64,000 bases of DNA from Tillus elongatus (GCA_964006375.1 OZ023267.1:32297266-32361265), one strand, 5' to 3'; positions 23,742-36,380 are shown, counted from the first letter of the stretch. Program-made: numbers and translations. Notes: generated by a model from the letters alone, not told the origin.

Positions 23742-24476
23742 CAATATTTTTTATGACTAAATAGATATTAAAGCTCGATGCGTCTCTACTACAAGTCGGT
23801 TTTCAAACCTTCGACATGAATTATATCATAAACACCTTCATAAATAACCAGCGAATCGATATTTGGCGAAAATATTGCCCACAAAAAAAGAAGTCATTTG
23901 TCTTTTACGCAAATAGAACTACTATAAATCATAAAACGGTTTGGATTATTATATAGAATATTCTGAGTTTATTTTGCAAAAGCCTAGCTACACCATTATT
24001 AAACCCAAGGAACTGGTTGTGCCCTATATGTTAAAAAGAGCTTAATATATTGCAAGATTAAATTCAAAAAGTCTTCGTGCAGCAAGTGCCAAATTTCATA
24101 GAAATACACACATGGAAAAGTCTAGGGATATTTTTAAATAATACAAAAACCCTGGACGCAGCAAGTGCGTTATGGTAGTGAATTTTCATAGAAATGATCT
24201 GGCGCAAAATATTTTATTATAACTATTTTTTCTTACAACATAGAAATCTAAATTTTTGGATTTAGTTTACTTTTTATATTATAAATCTACCAACCTAATT
24301 AAGTTATCATAGCTTTTTTATTTATTGAGATATTATTTTTTTCGAAGAAAAACTCAAAATTTTCGTGGAATCGTTAGATTTTCCTGACTAACAAACTTAT
24401 CCAAGACATTTACAAAAGGAAAGTACATGCCAAATTTTATCAAAATCGAACCATTATTTTTTGAGTTTTCGGTGCG

Positions 24477-24571
<95 letters not shown>

Positions 24572-24600
24572 CTATAGATGGCAAATATGTCAGAAAATTA
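23742..24600 (+). repeat. TA-core element with extended 5' part, copy 2 of the 540-bp repeat
   Basis: 23742-24275 repeats 18664-19200. It continues through gacgcagcaagtgcgttatgg-type module (24148-24190), one 140-bp unit (attttcctgactaacaaac near 24370), cgaaccattattttttgag and (TA)n at 24477-24569. The usual block after the array (aaacatataaaaattg) is missing, so this is a 5' part plus core without 3' module. Confidence 0.75.
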
Positions 24601-26064
24601 TAAACATGATTGTGGAATAAAACGGGTCATGTGCATAAAATTTATACGTCCTAATATTTAAATGCCCTGTATAATTGAGACTATGAAATATTTTAGGTTC
24701 AAATAAGGAATAGCAAGGCAGCTAAAAGAATACAGAACAATGATTTCTTTTTTTGCATGTTGTACGTTTTAAATTCACTAAGCAAAAGTCGTTGGAATAC
24801 AATAGAACGCAGAACAATAGCCTTGTTTTTATTTATAGAGTTTTAACAGAATATAATAATTTTAGTTTATCCTTAGGCAGTAAGTAAATGTATAGTATTA
24901 AGTTTTTTTGTCAATACCAATTATAAGAAAAGACGCAGTGTTAGTTGATAAGGATAGTTTTTTTTTTGTGGTTGTTTCAAAAGAGTGCAACGAACAAAAA
25001 GTTGGACAATGGAAAAAAGCAAGGCCTATGAACTTTGTTTTACCTAGGTACAGCGAGAAAATATTTTTTGTAACACAGGTGTAGTTTATTTAAGGAGACC
25101 ACGGCAGGTCGATGAAGACGATTGGTAATTCAACTGCGGGAAGTGAAGCTTCATTCGTTTGACGTACGGCGGCACTGTAAATATGGAAGTTGAGAATTAA
25201 ACGTGAAAGACAAGCGCCTCATAATAAAATCATATTCAGCTTGAAATGGGGAAAATAAAAATTATTATCTGGTACACGATTTGTTAAGACCGTTTTAAAT
25301 AATATGGAAATTAATAAGTAATCACAGGCAAGCTACAAAATTCAAACAGTAGATCAATTGGAAAGCAATAAGTACACATCAGATGGAAGCAGCAATTAGA
25401 CAACATTCAGTAAGTCGTTTTATGAACTTTATCATAAAAAATGTGCGGACTTTTTTCTATAGTGTGAGTAGTTTTTAAGAATAGTTTTGTCCCATTGATG
25501 AATTGAATATATCTTTAGCTGACTAAGGGGGATATTAGATAAAGGCCGAATCACTAGATCATAGCTAGGTAATTCATTGTTTTAAATAAATTTGATTTGA
25601 ATTGATTTATCGACAATCAGCGATGCTAAATTTGATATAACCTTTTTTAATGGAAATTTGTGAATTTAATCAGAAATAAAACATACTAGATTGTACTTAC
25701 ATAATCTGTTTAATTTTAACCTCAAATCAAACAAATACTAGTTATATGATAAAGTAAGGCTATTTATCACCGTTAATTAAAAGTTAAATCAAAATAACCC
25801 AATTATATATAAATTTTTTGAAACTTCCAAACACTCGGGAGTACTATAATTTATAAAAACGATATATTAAACAAAAATGCTAGCCCAAGCACAGATCCCT
25901 ACCCATGAGATGAGAGAAAAATTTTAAATCACAGCAGTAAGTAAACAATTTTTGGCATAATTTCAGGATTATCAATATTAGGGTTTTTTTTTTGTAAATA
26001 AAGACGCAAATTGAATTCTCATGCTCTACAATTAAAAGTGCTAAGGAAACCAAAAATACTGTAG

Positions 26065-26065
<1 letters not shown>
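24601..26065. other. No feature recognised
   Basis: AT-rich intron sequence without a recognised gene, RNA or repeat. Confidence 0.45.
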
Positions 26066-26144
<79 letters not shown>

Positions 26145-26149
26145 ATATA

Positions 26150-26224
<75 letters not shown>

Positions 26225-26350
26225 ATATAAAAATTGAAACTGACCCCGGATATGGGTTCTAGAAGTCCTAGTTCGCGCTCATTTGCAAAAAAATTTTTCA
26301 AAATTCAAAAGTCGGGATCTCCCCGTTAGTGAATTTGTATATATTTAATC
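26066..26350 (+). repeat. TA-core element, long (TA)n core plus 3' module
   Basis: (TA)n runs 26066-26221 with ctatat interruptions near 26142-26154. It is followed by aaacatataaaaattgaaac, tgaccccggatatgggttct, gttcgcgctcatttgc and a degenerate 3' hairpin (gttagtgaatttg). Confidence 0.8.
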
Positions 26351-26523
26351 AGTCACTCAATATATAACCATTTGTTGTTAAAAAAAATTAAAATGATATC
26401 AAAACTGATAAACCCGATATATGAGAAAAGTAGAATTTTCATATGTACCGTTAAATTCAGTTTTGAATTCAGTTATTTCTCACTTGTTGTTTAGTAGCTG
26501 CATATATAATATTGTGTTTTACC

Positions 26524-27577
26524 ATGGAATGGCGACATTTGGATTTAGACGAAATGAATCGAGCGGTGGGCCTTCTTCAAGCGGACATGTGACAGGATGA
26601 AGTCGCTGAGCGGACGGGTGTATCCCAAAGTGTGATAAGTCGTTTATGGAGGCGTTTTAGGGAAACTGACAGTCCGGCCGAGCAACATCCAGGACGAGGA
26701 CGCTCAACGACGGCAGATCAGGATAGATTTTTCTTTTTAACTGCCAGAGGACAGCCTACAATTATGGCACTTTAATTGATTACGACAAAGTCCGCATAAT
26801 GTAACCATTAGCCGAGATACTGTAAGAAATCGTCTTAACGAAGCACACCTCTCTAGCAGACGTCCACTCTGATATCCACCTATTTCCAGAGGGAATCGCG
26901 CTGCAAGATTAAACTGGTGTCAAAATTATATGAATTGGACTGCAGATAACTGGACTACAGTTTTATTCACAGACGAATCTAGGTTTGTTTTCTATACGGC
27001 TTCTCGTCGAATAAGGCTGTGGAGACGACCTGGAAATGCGGATCGCTTAAAACATATTCAGGAAGTGTACACATACAGAGGTGGTACAATAATGGCATGG
27101 GGCGGAATAATTATTGACGGCAGAACTGAACTCGTTTTCCCAAATCGCTTCCTAACAGCTCAGCTATATATGGACACAATTCTTCAACCCATCGTGCATT
27201 TATTTGCAGGCTCTGTTGGTCAAAACTTTCACCTAATGCATGATGATGCCCGTTTACATACCGCAGGCATTGTAATTAACTGGTTGGATGATGCAGGAAT
27301 TGAAGTTTTATCATGGCCAGCACAATCCCCGGACCTGAATCAGATAGAGCATGTCTGGGATATGCTTCAACGAAGAATTACTCCACATATGGGTAACATC
27401 AACAATGCTTTTACATTCCAGGAGCTTCTGACAGCAGAGTGGGCACGTTTACCACAAGGAGACCTTGATAATCTCATTTTGTCTATCAGCAATAGATGTC
27501 GAGCTGTAACTACTCAACGTGGAGGTCATACTTTGTATTACACTTTTTTCTCACATGCTCGGGAGTTGTTTTCTTAA
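26524..27577 (+). pseudogene. Tc1-like DD34E transposase
   Basis: N-terminal relic from 26524 reads MEWRHLDLDEMNRAVGLL, a TGA, then EVAERTGVSQSVISRLWRRF (HTH) and a GRGRSTT linker. After several stops the catalytic part is open from 26930: LFTDESRFVF (first Asp), IMAWGGI, LMHDDARLHTAGIV (second Asp) and SPDLNQIEHVWD (Glu). Thirty-four residues separate the second and third acidic residues, the Tc1 spacing. The C-terminus ends naturally at 27577. Terminal inverted repeats were not recognised. It directly follows a TA-core copy. Confidence 0.85.
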
Positions 27578-28390
27578 AATAGTGTGTTTCAGGATATATA
27601 TTGATAATCTTATAGGTTTTTTTGAATAAAATATTTGATTTTATGTAATATTAAGCACTTACATATACCATATATTTTTTTTTCTTCTTAAATCATATCA
27701 AGAAAAAAAAAACGTGTATTTTTAAAAATATCCCTAGACTATTTAGATGTGTCTATTTTAAATAATTGAAAATAACAAAATAACTCGTTTCAAATACAAA
27801 TTTGTTTAAAGAAAAAACCCTTTTCACAAATATCTGTTTGACCTAGTGTTACGGCCTGAAATTGTGGCAAAATTTTTTATTTGTTTGTTTGTATATGGAA
27901 TAAATACAGAGTTCATTTTTGTATTGGTGCAAAGATATGGTTAACTATGTTTGCCAATTTGTCTGCAGATTTTATTGTGAGCTGTTGTACTTTATTGTCT
28001 TTTTGGACAAAGGTTAGGTGTAAAGTGATTGTAGTTTATGGTAATTGGTAATTGTTGTGACTGGCTGTTCTGCAGTTGGTAAGTTATAGTGTTTAAGTTT
28101 GCTGTTATCGCATGTTCCTTACGACCGCCATTGTATTTCCACAGGATTTGCTTGAAGTCGCCCTTTTATATGTTTATGTTTATCGTGGGGATCTGTACGG
28201 GAGGCTCAGAAATCTGCCGCATTTCGATATACGTTACATAAAACCACCCAGTAGGTTACGATATTTCACCCTAACCATTCATCCCCTGGTATAAGCAAGA
28301 GGACCTTTGGCCCAGAGATCATCCCGTCCATCAATTAGCTAGCAGATGCTGTTTGGATCCCGTGGCCTCTCCGGCACTGCCCAGGATTGG
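27578..28390. other. No feature recognised
   Basis: Downstream flank of the Tc1-like element; no gene or repeat recognised. Confidence 0.4.
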
Positions 28391-28539
28391 TTAAAAATTC
28401 GTAAAATGTCTGCTGAAGATTATAATCTCAGGTTACAGACTTATTCAAGCGTTTTAAACAAAAATAAGATCTTGTTCAAAACGAATGAAATATCTGCACT
28501 ACTGTTTTTCCAAATTTCAAAATAAAATTTAAAAAAACC

Positions 28540-28612
28540 CATTCATTTATCGAGCTGGAATCGATCACGTAACCTTCTGCGTAGAAGACAAGCACGGTGG
28601 CACTGAACTATG
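28540..28612 (-). repeat. tRNA-like SINE head (family C) or tRNA pseudogene
   Basis: The minus strand reads ccatagttcagtgccaccg, gaaggttacgtgatcgattcc and agctcgataaatg. The first part resembles box A and gatcgattcc resembles box B with tRNA-like spacing. It runs on into T-rich sequence without a tRNA-like 3' end, which suits a SINE head better than a tRNA gene. Only one copy was seen. Confidence 0.4.
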
Positions 28613-28897
28613 GATCGGTTAACTAACGTTATATATACAGTACGCTTGACACCAGCTTCATGTCCAGTAAACTATATTAAAATAATACGTAACAAAACAA
28701 ATTACAGAATTAATAGAATTTCCATTGTAACACACTTCACGATTGTTTCGGTCTTATGTGACGCCTTATGTTTAAGTTTAAAAAAACTATTTTAAAATCA
28801 TATTTATAGAGACTTAACTTGATTTTGCACTATCTTATGCTACACTTTCAGCCTAACACCACAGCATAATATATCTATGCTGTGCAAAAACTGTATT

Positions 28898-29218
28898 TGG
28901 GGCCGTTCAGAAAGCTACAGATACTGTGTATTTTAAAAACTGATTGAATCCCCTGTTAGATAACAATCACTTGGCAACATCTTAAGCTCATGTCGTCTGT
29001 CATTTTCTATATTTGTGGCCGAGATTTCACGATTGTTGGTTCGGGTAGTATGTTTTATTCCTGTTATTTATTTAGTTTGGTTAGCGTTGATGTATGGTTT
29101 ATACCTGTTGTGTGAATTCCGCATGGCAGTCTTAACTACTCTGTCTGCCAGGCATTGGATTTGAACCACTAAATCGTTCTAACGCATGTCTTAAGATTTT
29201 ATTTTTAATTTGGAAAAA
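28898..29218 (-). mobile_element. SINE-like repeat (family B), copy 1
   Basis: About 320 bp matching 39105-39430 in the opposite orientation. On the minus strand it begins with an acttagtggtt-like box A, repeats a gagtggttaa-like box, and has a box B-like gattgattcatg/gaattcaca stretch. Shared inner landmarks are ggccgagatt and gttcgggtagtat. Confidence 0.55.
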
Positions 29219-29289
29219 AACTCTAAATATGGTGTAGCAAATTACTAAAAATTCACAACATAGGTTGATTTGTATATTTCTGATAATTA

Positions 29290-29453
29290 CAAAAACATAG
29301 CGTTTTCAAAAATATTTTTGTAAATTTTTGGGGGGAAAATGTGCGTTATAGCTGATATGTAAACTCATCCGCGGACTTAATGCAATGAAGATATGTACCA
29401 AGTTTCGTTCTAATCAGCTAAGTATTTTGTGAGTTATTGCTCATCCGAGCAAT

Positions 29454-29539
<86 letters not shown>

Positions 29540-29642
29540 GAACATATAAAAAGTGTAACGGACCTTGGTTTTGGGTTCCAGGGACCCAAATTCGCGCTCA
29601 TCTGAAGAACTTGTTTCAAAAGCTTTTCATTGTAACCTTTCT
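29290..29642 (+). repeat. TA-core element, left part (split by LINE)
   Basis: (TA)n at 29462-29527 is followed by gtatgtatgtatg, aacatataaaaagtgtaacg, gttttgggttccaggg, and ttcgcgctcatctg. The 3' hairpin is found only beyond the LINE, at 31203-31240. Confidence 0.7.
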
Positions 29643-29648
29643 AGTATT

Positions 29649-31196
29649 TATTTATTCATACACCATCCAACAGCTTAAAAGCCAAATTAAGGATGGGCCA
29701 ATACACAAAACGTAATAACTAACAATAATCAAACTAACAATAAAAAAAAGGTCACAAATTAGATCGCTTTAAAAAACATTTTTATCTCTGATATGTTACA
29801 TGGGAAGATATCTAGGCGGTCTTGCAAAACAGAGTAATCATTGCACATCTGGTAAATTGGAGACGATCGCAGCAATCGTGTACGAGCAGTCGGGAGATAG
29901 AATGTGCCTGGAAAACGTGCTGCAATACTAGGCACATTGAAATTAAGTTGCTGAAGCAGTCGAATACGGAATTAACCAGTTTATATAAAAATATAATGAA
30001 ACTGCACTGCCTGCGCATCAACAGACTCTGCAGACTAAAGCGAAGAAGTAAACTTTCCTGAGGAAAACCAATAGACGGATATCGACCATCCTCACGAAAG
30101 CTAAGAAATTTTAGAAATTTCCTTTGCACTGATTCCAGGCTTACCACATGTATCTCATAAGTAGGAGCCCACACAACTGAGCCATATTCAAGTCGGGACC
30201 TAACCAAACAGCTAAAGAGCAGGATAAGGGTGTCAGTCTGTGAGAAATTTTTGCTGTTTCTTATCAGAAAGTCTAGAGTTTTGTAATCAGAGCTGACAGT
30301 CTGCTCATAGTGTGGTTTAAAAGATAGAGTACCATCAAAAACAATTCCGAGGTCCTTAACTGTCCCGGGGCGATCAAGTGGAAGCCCTCTTATATTGTAC
30401 CCGAAAGTTCTTGCGTGCTTATTTCGAGTAAAGGACATCACACAACACTTGGAAACATTCATAGAAAGACCACTCTGACAACACCATTCATCTATGGTCT
30501 GAAGATAGCTCTGGAGCCGCAAACAGTCATCAACACTCGAAATGTCTGCGAAAATCTTAATATCATCTGCATACATTAAAAAAGGAACATGTAAAACATG
30601 TTTAACTGGGTCAATAAAGATATTGAATAGTAATGGACCTAGTATGGAACACTGCGGCACCCGAGGTTACGTGATAGGTGTTAGATTTGAAGCCCCCAAC
30701 CTCAACAAATTGCATCCTTCCATCCAGGTAAGATCTGAACAAGCCAAGCAAGCCCTCGGAGAATCCGATAGCCCTCATCCTGTCAATCAGAACAGAGTGA
30801 TTTAGGCAATCGAAGGCCTTAGATAGATCAGTATACACAATATCAACCTGTGAAGAGCGGTCAAGAGCGGACGCAATGAACTGTGTAACGTCAACCAACT
30901 TTGTTACAGTCGATCTACCTGGAATGAAACCATGCTGAGAAATAGAGAGTCTATTTTTGATGTGAAACAGTATTCGCTGAAAAAGGCAGGCCTCGAAAAT
31001 CTTACAGAAGACACATAGTATGGCTATTGGTCGATAGTTTGATGGATCACCACTATCCCTAGCCTTGAAGACAGGGAAAACCCGTGACAGCTTCCAAATC
31101 GCGGGGAATGTTCCAGATCTAAGAGTCAGTTTAAGGATTTTCTTAAGTGGAGTCAGGAGAGCATATAAGCAGTCACGCACCATGAAACCAGGAACC
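29649..31196 (-). mobile_element. Jockey/CR1-like LINE, 5' truncated, inserted in a TA-core element
   Basis: The minus-strand 3' end is an AAAT-type tail (29645-29657). The 5' end lies within the RT near 31196. Six-base repeats agtatt flank it (29643-29648 and 31197-31202), a possible short target-site duplication. TA-core sequence on both sides fits one interrupted copy. Confidence 0.75.
29812..31183 (-). pseudogene. Reverse transcriptase of the LINE at 29.6-31.2 kb
   Basis: Frame one (31183-30611) reads SNYRPIAILCVFCKIFEA, QHGFIPGRSTVTKLV and VDIVYTDLSKAFDCLNHSV (motif A). Frame two (30660-29812) reads SILGPLLFNIFI (end of motif B), FLMYADDIKIFAD (motif C) and LESVQRKFLKFLSFREDG. A single frameshift falls in motif B near 30650-30665. 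The YADD catalytic motif is intact. The protein resembles the element at 4.5-6.0 kb in layout and lacks RNase H. Confidence 0.85.
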
Positions 31197-31202
31197 AGTA
31201 TT

Positions 31203-31240
31203 GCATTTTTGTTAATGAAAATTCGCTAAAAATAAGACAC
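31203..31240 (+). repeat. TA-core element, right part (3' hairpin remnant)
   Basis: Contains gttaatgaaaattcgctaaa, the 3' arm of the terminal hairpin seen in full-length copies. Confidence 0.6.
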
Positions 31241-32394
31241 CGTTGAAAAGAGATTTACTCCAGCTCTAATATCATGCGTTACTTGACCCCCCTTGTCATT
31301 TAAGATATTAAGGGTGGATCGCATCTCCCATAAGGGTTGGTGTTGCGATGTTGAAAGTAAAAAATCCAGAAGTCTATCCCCTAGAAAACAAAATGTATTT
31401 CTTTGAGCGATATTTTTAAAAATCACGACAAGTGCCCTAAAACGTACCTATTTTCTTATCAAGTGGCAACCCTGTATTTAGGTTTCGTTGTAAGAGGTCG
31501 GTAAGTAAAATAAGGTGCAAACGAAATATAGCTGCATTGCACTTTACTTGTGTTATATAACTCCGCTGAAATAGAGCAACGTAGGCCTGGGTTTTGTTTC
31601 TGAGAAGTAGGGAAGCGACAAGCTCACTTTGATCCATTTGGAACCATAATAAAATTTCAGCTGAATCAGTAATTGTGTCGGTTGTTGTCGCTAGCACGAT
31701 CTGCATTAAGCGGCGGCCGCTTCAGAACAGATAAGTTTCGAACTTCTGTCTCTATATGCCATGTGCCTTTTGTTGTGCCTCATTTATATTGTGTCTCGTT
31801 CCTATACTGTCACACTTATCCGCAGCTGTCCTTTCACAAAAATACATTTCCAGTCTTCACCCCTAAGATAACACGTTTACAATTATAAACAGTGTCAATA
31901 TTTTGCAACGCTATAAGAAATGCGGCTTAGTTGTCACATGAAGTGGAAGCTAGGTTATGAGACATTTGGTTCTTTCTCTTAATATACAGTATGTCGCCGG
32001 ATAGGTGAAACGACTCTTAAAATATGAAAATTCTCGATGGGAATTTTCATTTCTGTTGGTTCAGCCATATTTAGTTAAAGACTAATTTTTAAATTTAGTT
32101 TTAAAATCAAGTATGCCTTGGAAATTTACTAAAAGAAATATTTTTTTATTTTTCTGTGGAGTCAAGTGCTTTTTATGTGGCAAATTCGACGCAAAGTTAT
32201 ATAAAAAAAAGTTGCTCAGAACCAATATTTAGGCCTATATACCATATTTCAACATCATCGGATAACTATAATTTTTCATTTGTAACCGATTTCAAAAATG
32301 GAGAGGTCGTATCTTCGTCTGTAAGTATTTTTAGTGCACTATCTTTACAATATAAGATTGCGACTCTTTAACTTGGAAAAAATTTCTCTAAACG
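31241..32394. other. No gene recognised; one short hairpin
   Basis: At about 32023-32049, atgaaaattc and gaattttcat pair perfectly around a 7-base loop. The arms resemble TA-core hairpin arms, but no other part of that element is nearby on this side. No coding sequence recognised. Confidence 0.45.
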
Positions 32395-32448
32395 AGCGCT
32401 AACTAGGCCCCCTAGAACACACATCCGGCGTCAGTTTCAATTCCTATA

Positions 32449-32539
<91 letters not shown>

Positions 32540-32560
32540 AGAGAGAGAGAGAAAGAGAGC
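32395..32560 (-). repeat. TA-core element, (TA)n core and 3' module, with (GA)n
   Basis: (TA)n at 32444-32536 with a (GA)n run at 32538-32560 on its right. On the minus strand the array is followed by gaattgaaactgacgccgga, tgtgttctagggggcctagt and tagcgctcgttt. Confidence 0.75.
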
Positions 32561-32579
32561 GTGGCCCATTTGAAATGGA

Positions 32580-33277
32580 AAAACCCATATAACTTTTGTA
32601 TTTATTATTCAATTTTGATGAACAGAACATAAAAAGGTATAGGATGAAAACCTCTATTAATGCTGTGAAAATTGTTCCCTATGTCACCTGACCAAGGCCT
32701 ACTAATGCAGTTTTTCTATTCTAAAAAAATTGGAAAAAGGTTTAGGGCCATTTTAGGAAAAAATATGTAGTCCACTGCATTCGACATCCCTCAAAATAGA
32801 TATATGCCAAATTTCTTTGAAGAAAGAAAAATTAGTAACCATTGCTGAGAGCTTTATTTGTGTGACCCTTTTCATATGGAAACACCTCTGTAATTATAAC
32901 GCGATTTTTTTAACGAGATCTCAAAAGATAGAAAATGAAGAAATCTATAGATCCTGTGAAAATTGTTTCCTCTGCCATTCGATCACGGCCTACTATAATT
33001 ATTTTCATGTCAAAATTTAAAAAAACGTTTATGGAAAACACAAGTACGCCAGTGGCTTTTTTTTCAACAATAACATCTCCAAAGTTGAAGAAAAAAAGTC
33101 TATAAATGCTGTGACATGAAAATAGTTTTAGTAGGCCGTGATCGAATGGCATAGGAAACAATTTTCACCAGATCTATAGACTTCTTTATTTTATATCTTT
33201 AAAGATCTCGTAAAGAAATCACGTTATAAATACAAAAGCTACGGGGGTGTTTCCGTATGCAAGGACCACACAAGTAA
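32580..33277. repeat. Direct and inverted copies of a ~160-300 bp repeat
   Basis: The stretch at 32853-33008 is repeated inverted at 33111-33274 (landmarks gaaaattgtttcc, ggcctacta, ggaaacacc), giving a long imperfect hairpin with a ~100-base loop. A third, direct and more diverged copy lies at 32580-32710 (tgctgtgaaaattgttccc). No coding content recognised. Confidence 0.7.
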
Positions 33278-33690
33278 ACTTCTCTAAAATGGTTAATAAT
33301 TCTAATAATTATAATATTAGTAAATTGCTATGGTATTCTCTTATATTCTATTCTATGTGATTGTGTGTGTATCAAATCGATCTCAAAAAATAATGGACCG
33401 ATTTTGGTCAAATTAGTTAGTGCCTTCCTTTTGGAAGTGGCGTGGATAAGTTTATTACCCAGGCAAATCTGCCAAGTTTTTCCCGAAAAGTTTTGCGTTC
33501 TTTTTGAAAATGTTTTATATCTCTGGAAATAACAAAGCCAGGGCCACCAAATTTGCTACGCGGATCTACATAATTAAAAGTAAATTACGCACCAAAATTT
33601 AGATCTATAAGGTAAAAAACAAAGAAGTTAATTTCTAATGATCACGGCCACTATATAATATACTGACCGAGAACTCAATTGCTTCGGACT
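33278..33690. other. No feature recognised
   Basis: AT-rich sequence between the inverted repeat and the next LINE. Confidence 0.4.
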
Positions 33691-35600
33691 CCAGCCGCCT
33701 TTGGCGTTATATCTCATTAAAGAAAAGAAAATAAGGCAAACCATCTTGGATGACGTTAGACGAAGTTTCTGCTTCATCAGGGGCGGGGGGGTGTCTATTT
33801 GCAATTTTTTAGCGCACTTTTTTAGAAGCGTTTATGAAAATGGAGATCGCCGTACACGGATGATACAAATGCTATTGATACGCGCTCTCTATCCAGCATT
33901 TATATTACTGCAGATGAGATACTGGATTCTTTGGCAAGGCTTGATGCTAGTAAGGGTGCTGCACCTGACGGATTGTCGCCATATTTTCTAAAAAGATGTG
34001 GCGATTCTCTGTTAGAACCCCTGATCTTAATTTTTAACGGATCTCTGCATTCTGGAATTTATCCTATAAAATGGAAGACTGCCTCGGGTATTCCCATACA
34101 TAAGGCTGGTCGTAGAAAATTTATCGCCTGATCAGTATCTTAAATGTATTTGGAAAATTGTTTGAATCCCTAGTATATGTAAAGATTTTTGAATTTGCCA
34201 ACCATAAAATTATTCCAGAGCAACATGGTTATTATTGTGGCAGGTCGGTTGACACCAGCTTAACTTCATATACAGAATTTCTATTAAGATTTTTAGAGAC
34301 AAAAAAGCAGGTGGATGCCGTATACACCGATTTGTCCAAGGCCTTTGATAAAATTAATCAATAAATTTTGTTGAGAAAGCTGATGGGCATCGATGTGCAT
34401 GGAGTTCTCCTGCGTTGGGTCAGTTATTATATTAGAAATAGATCTCAGTTTATATTCGTATTAGGTTATGAATGTATCCCTTACGAATTACCATCAGGTA
34501 TACCCCAAGGGTCCCACCTTGGGCCACTTATATGTCTGGTATATCTTAATGATATAAGTACTTGTCTTTAATTCTGTAAACTTTTTATGTATGCCGACGA
34601 CCTCAAATTATCTATTCCCATTAACTGTGAACAAGACTGTTTGCGTTTACAGGACAACATTAACAACTTGACTAATTATTGTAGCATAAATCAGCTTTAC
34701 CTTAATTTAGATAGTGTTATAACTTATACCCGTGGGAAACTATGGCATGTGTTTCCGTATCTCTTAGATAATAATATTATCACACGGGTTACTTATGTAA
34801 AAGATCTATGCGTTACTTTTGACAGCAAGCTACTGTTCTACAGACAAATTGACAATCTTGCTACTGATAGTTATCGGATGCTGTGGCTTATCATGCGGCA
34901 AAGTTTTTTACAATAAAAAATGTTTTATCTCATTATACAATGCGTATATTGCCAGCAAATTAAAATTTGCCTCTTCTGTTTGGAATCCCCAGTAACTTAT
35001 TTATAAGGAGCACCTGGAAAAGATGCAAAATATATTTTTAAGGTTTTTGTGCTTTATACTCAAACTAGAATTTAATAATAATTACAAAATTATGCGACAC
35101 CTTTTTGAAATTCTATCATTGAAAGAAGACTGGCTTGTCTTAGATTCCCTTTTCCTTTTCAAAATAGCAAACGGTTTAATAGACTCTCCAGCACTCCTAG
35201 GTTAGATACGTTTCAATGTACCAAACCGACTTCTCAGGGTCGCTGAACCTTTATCCTAGTTCGCCGCTGTCAAGAATGTTGAGAACGGGTAATGAGGTCT
35301 TGGCCATCGACATGTTCAGCTGCTCATTGCTCGGAAATAAAAAGCCCTATAAGTGCGACTATTGCTGTTGTCTTCATTTTTGTATCTTTATTTCCCTCCA
35401 TATTATATGTGTGTGCACAAGTCTGCGCATATATAAGTATGTGATTGTATTTATAACTTCAATGAAAGATTGTTTTGATTTGTTTTTTGGAATAATGCAT
35501 AGTATTTTTGTTATCACTGCTGTATTTGTATTTATATACTCTGTATGTGATCCTGTTTGGGGAAAACCCCGTTGGTATCCAAACAAATAAATAAATAAAT
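33691..35600 (+). mobile_element. Jockey/CR1-like LINE, 5' truncated, AAAT tail
   Basis: Decayed reverse transcriptase fragments run from about 33900 to 35200. The element ends with an AAAT repeat tail at 35582-35600. There is no endonuclease. A target-site duplication was not identified. Confidence 0.8.
33920..35205 (+). pseudogene. Reverse transcriptase relic of the LINE at 33.7-35.6 kb
   Basis: Successive pieces read ASKGAAPDGLSPYFLKRCG, EQHGYYCGRSVDTSLTSY, VDAVYTDLSKAFDKINQ (motif A), LPSGIPQGSHLGPLICL (motif B), MYADDLKLSI (motif C) and YVKDLCVTFDSKL. At least four stops or frameshifts interrupt them (near 34131, 34364, 34571, 34916). The family is close to, but more decayed than, the copies at 4.5 and 30 kb. 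Confidence 0.8.
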
Positions 35601-36380
35601 GGAACACTTTCTCGTTTTCTGTTGCATGACTCTGAGGTCCGAGATTTGGGACGTCCTTAACCTGTAAATGTACTTGTACATGCACTGACCTGTTTCTTTT
35701 AATTTCTTTTGTATTTCACACCACTGACTGGGTAGTTGGTTCTTTACTGGGATAGAGAAAATGTTGGAGTCCTCGATTTGTTTTCTTTTGCGATCACCGT
35801 ATCCAACTATAATTAGAATCTAAATTCTTTCTGTTTCACTTAAATGACCAATTTTTCACACTGACTGCAAAAACACTGCTGTTTTTTTATGTGGAAATTA
35901 ATAATAATACGACGTATTATAACGTTAACAATATGACATTACATGGAAATGGCAATGCGTTCAGCAGACTCGGCCCTCTCTTCATTAAAGTTCTTTAATT
36001 CGAATTTCTTAATTCCTACTGAATATCGAGGTTATTTCAAAAATGTTGTAAAGCAGCTCAATACAAATGTTGCGCACCCGTACTCAAAAAAAATTTTTTG
36101 GCCAAGTTTTCGTGACTGACAAATAACATCACTCAAATTTGTCGAAGCATAAGTTTTCGGAAGCACTGTCATAAAAAAAAATTACCACCCCACTTCCTGC
36201 TGATGCCATAATTTTTACCTAAATCTTTTATTAAGGCTGCAAATTCTGTCTACTTTAACCGTTTTTTACCCCTCTCTTAAGTGGAGGGAATCTTACGTAT
36301 ATATTTTTAACATTGTAACAATACGTAAAAGTAATTAGCATATTGCTGTATTTTATAAATATAAGAATTTGTTAACTTAC
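35601..36380. other. No feature recognised (beat intron next to the exon)
   Basis: AT-rich; the right edge is the splice donor of the beat exon. Confidence 0.45.

Larger units (their letters stand above)
2402..36380 (-). other. Approximately 34-kb intron of the beat gene
   Basis: The interval is bounded by a GTAAGT donor (36380 downward) and a tttttcag acceptor (ending 2402) on the minus strand, both phase 0. The two half Ig domains join into one uninterrupted domain. The intron is filled with decayed transposons in both orientations and with (TA)n arrays. I saw no further Beat-like exon inside it. The intron is inferred from protein-family continuity and splice borders, not from a transcript. 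Confidence 0.8.
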
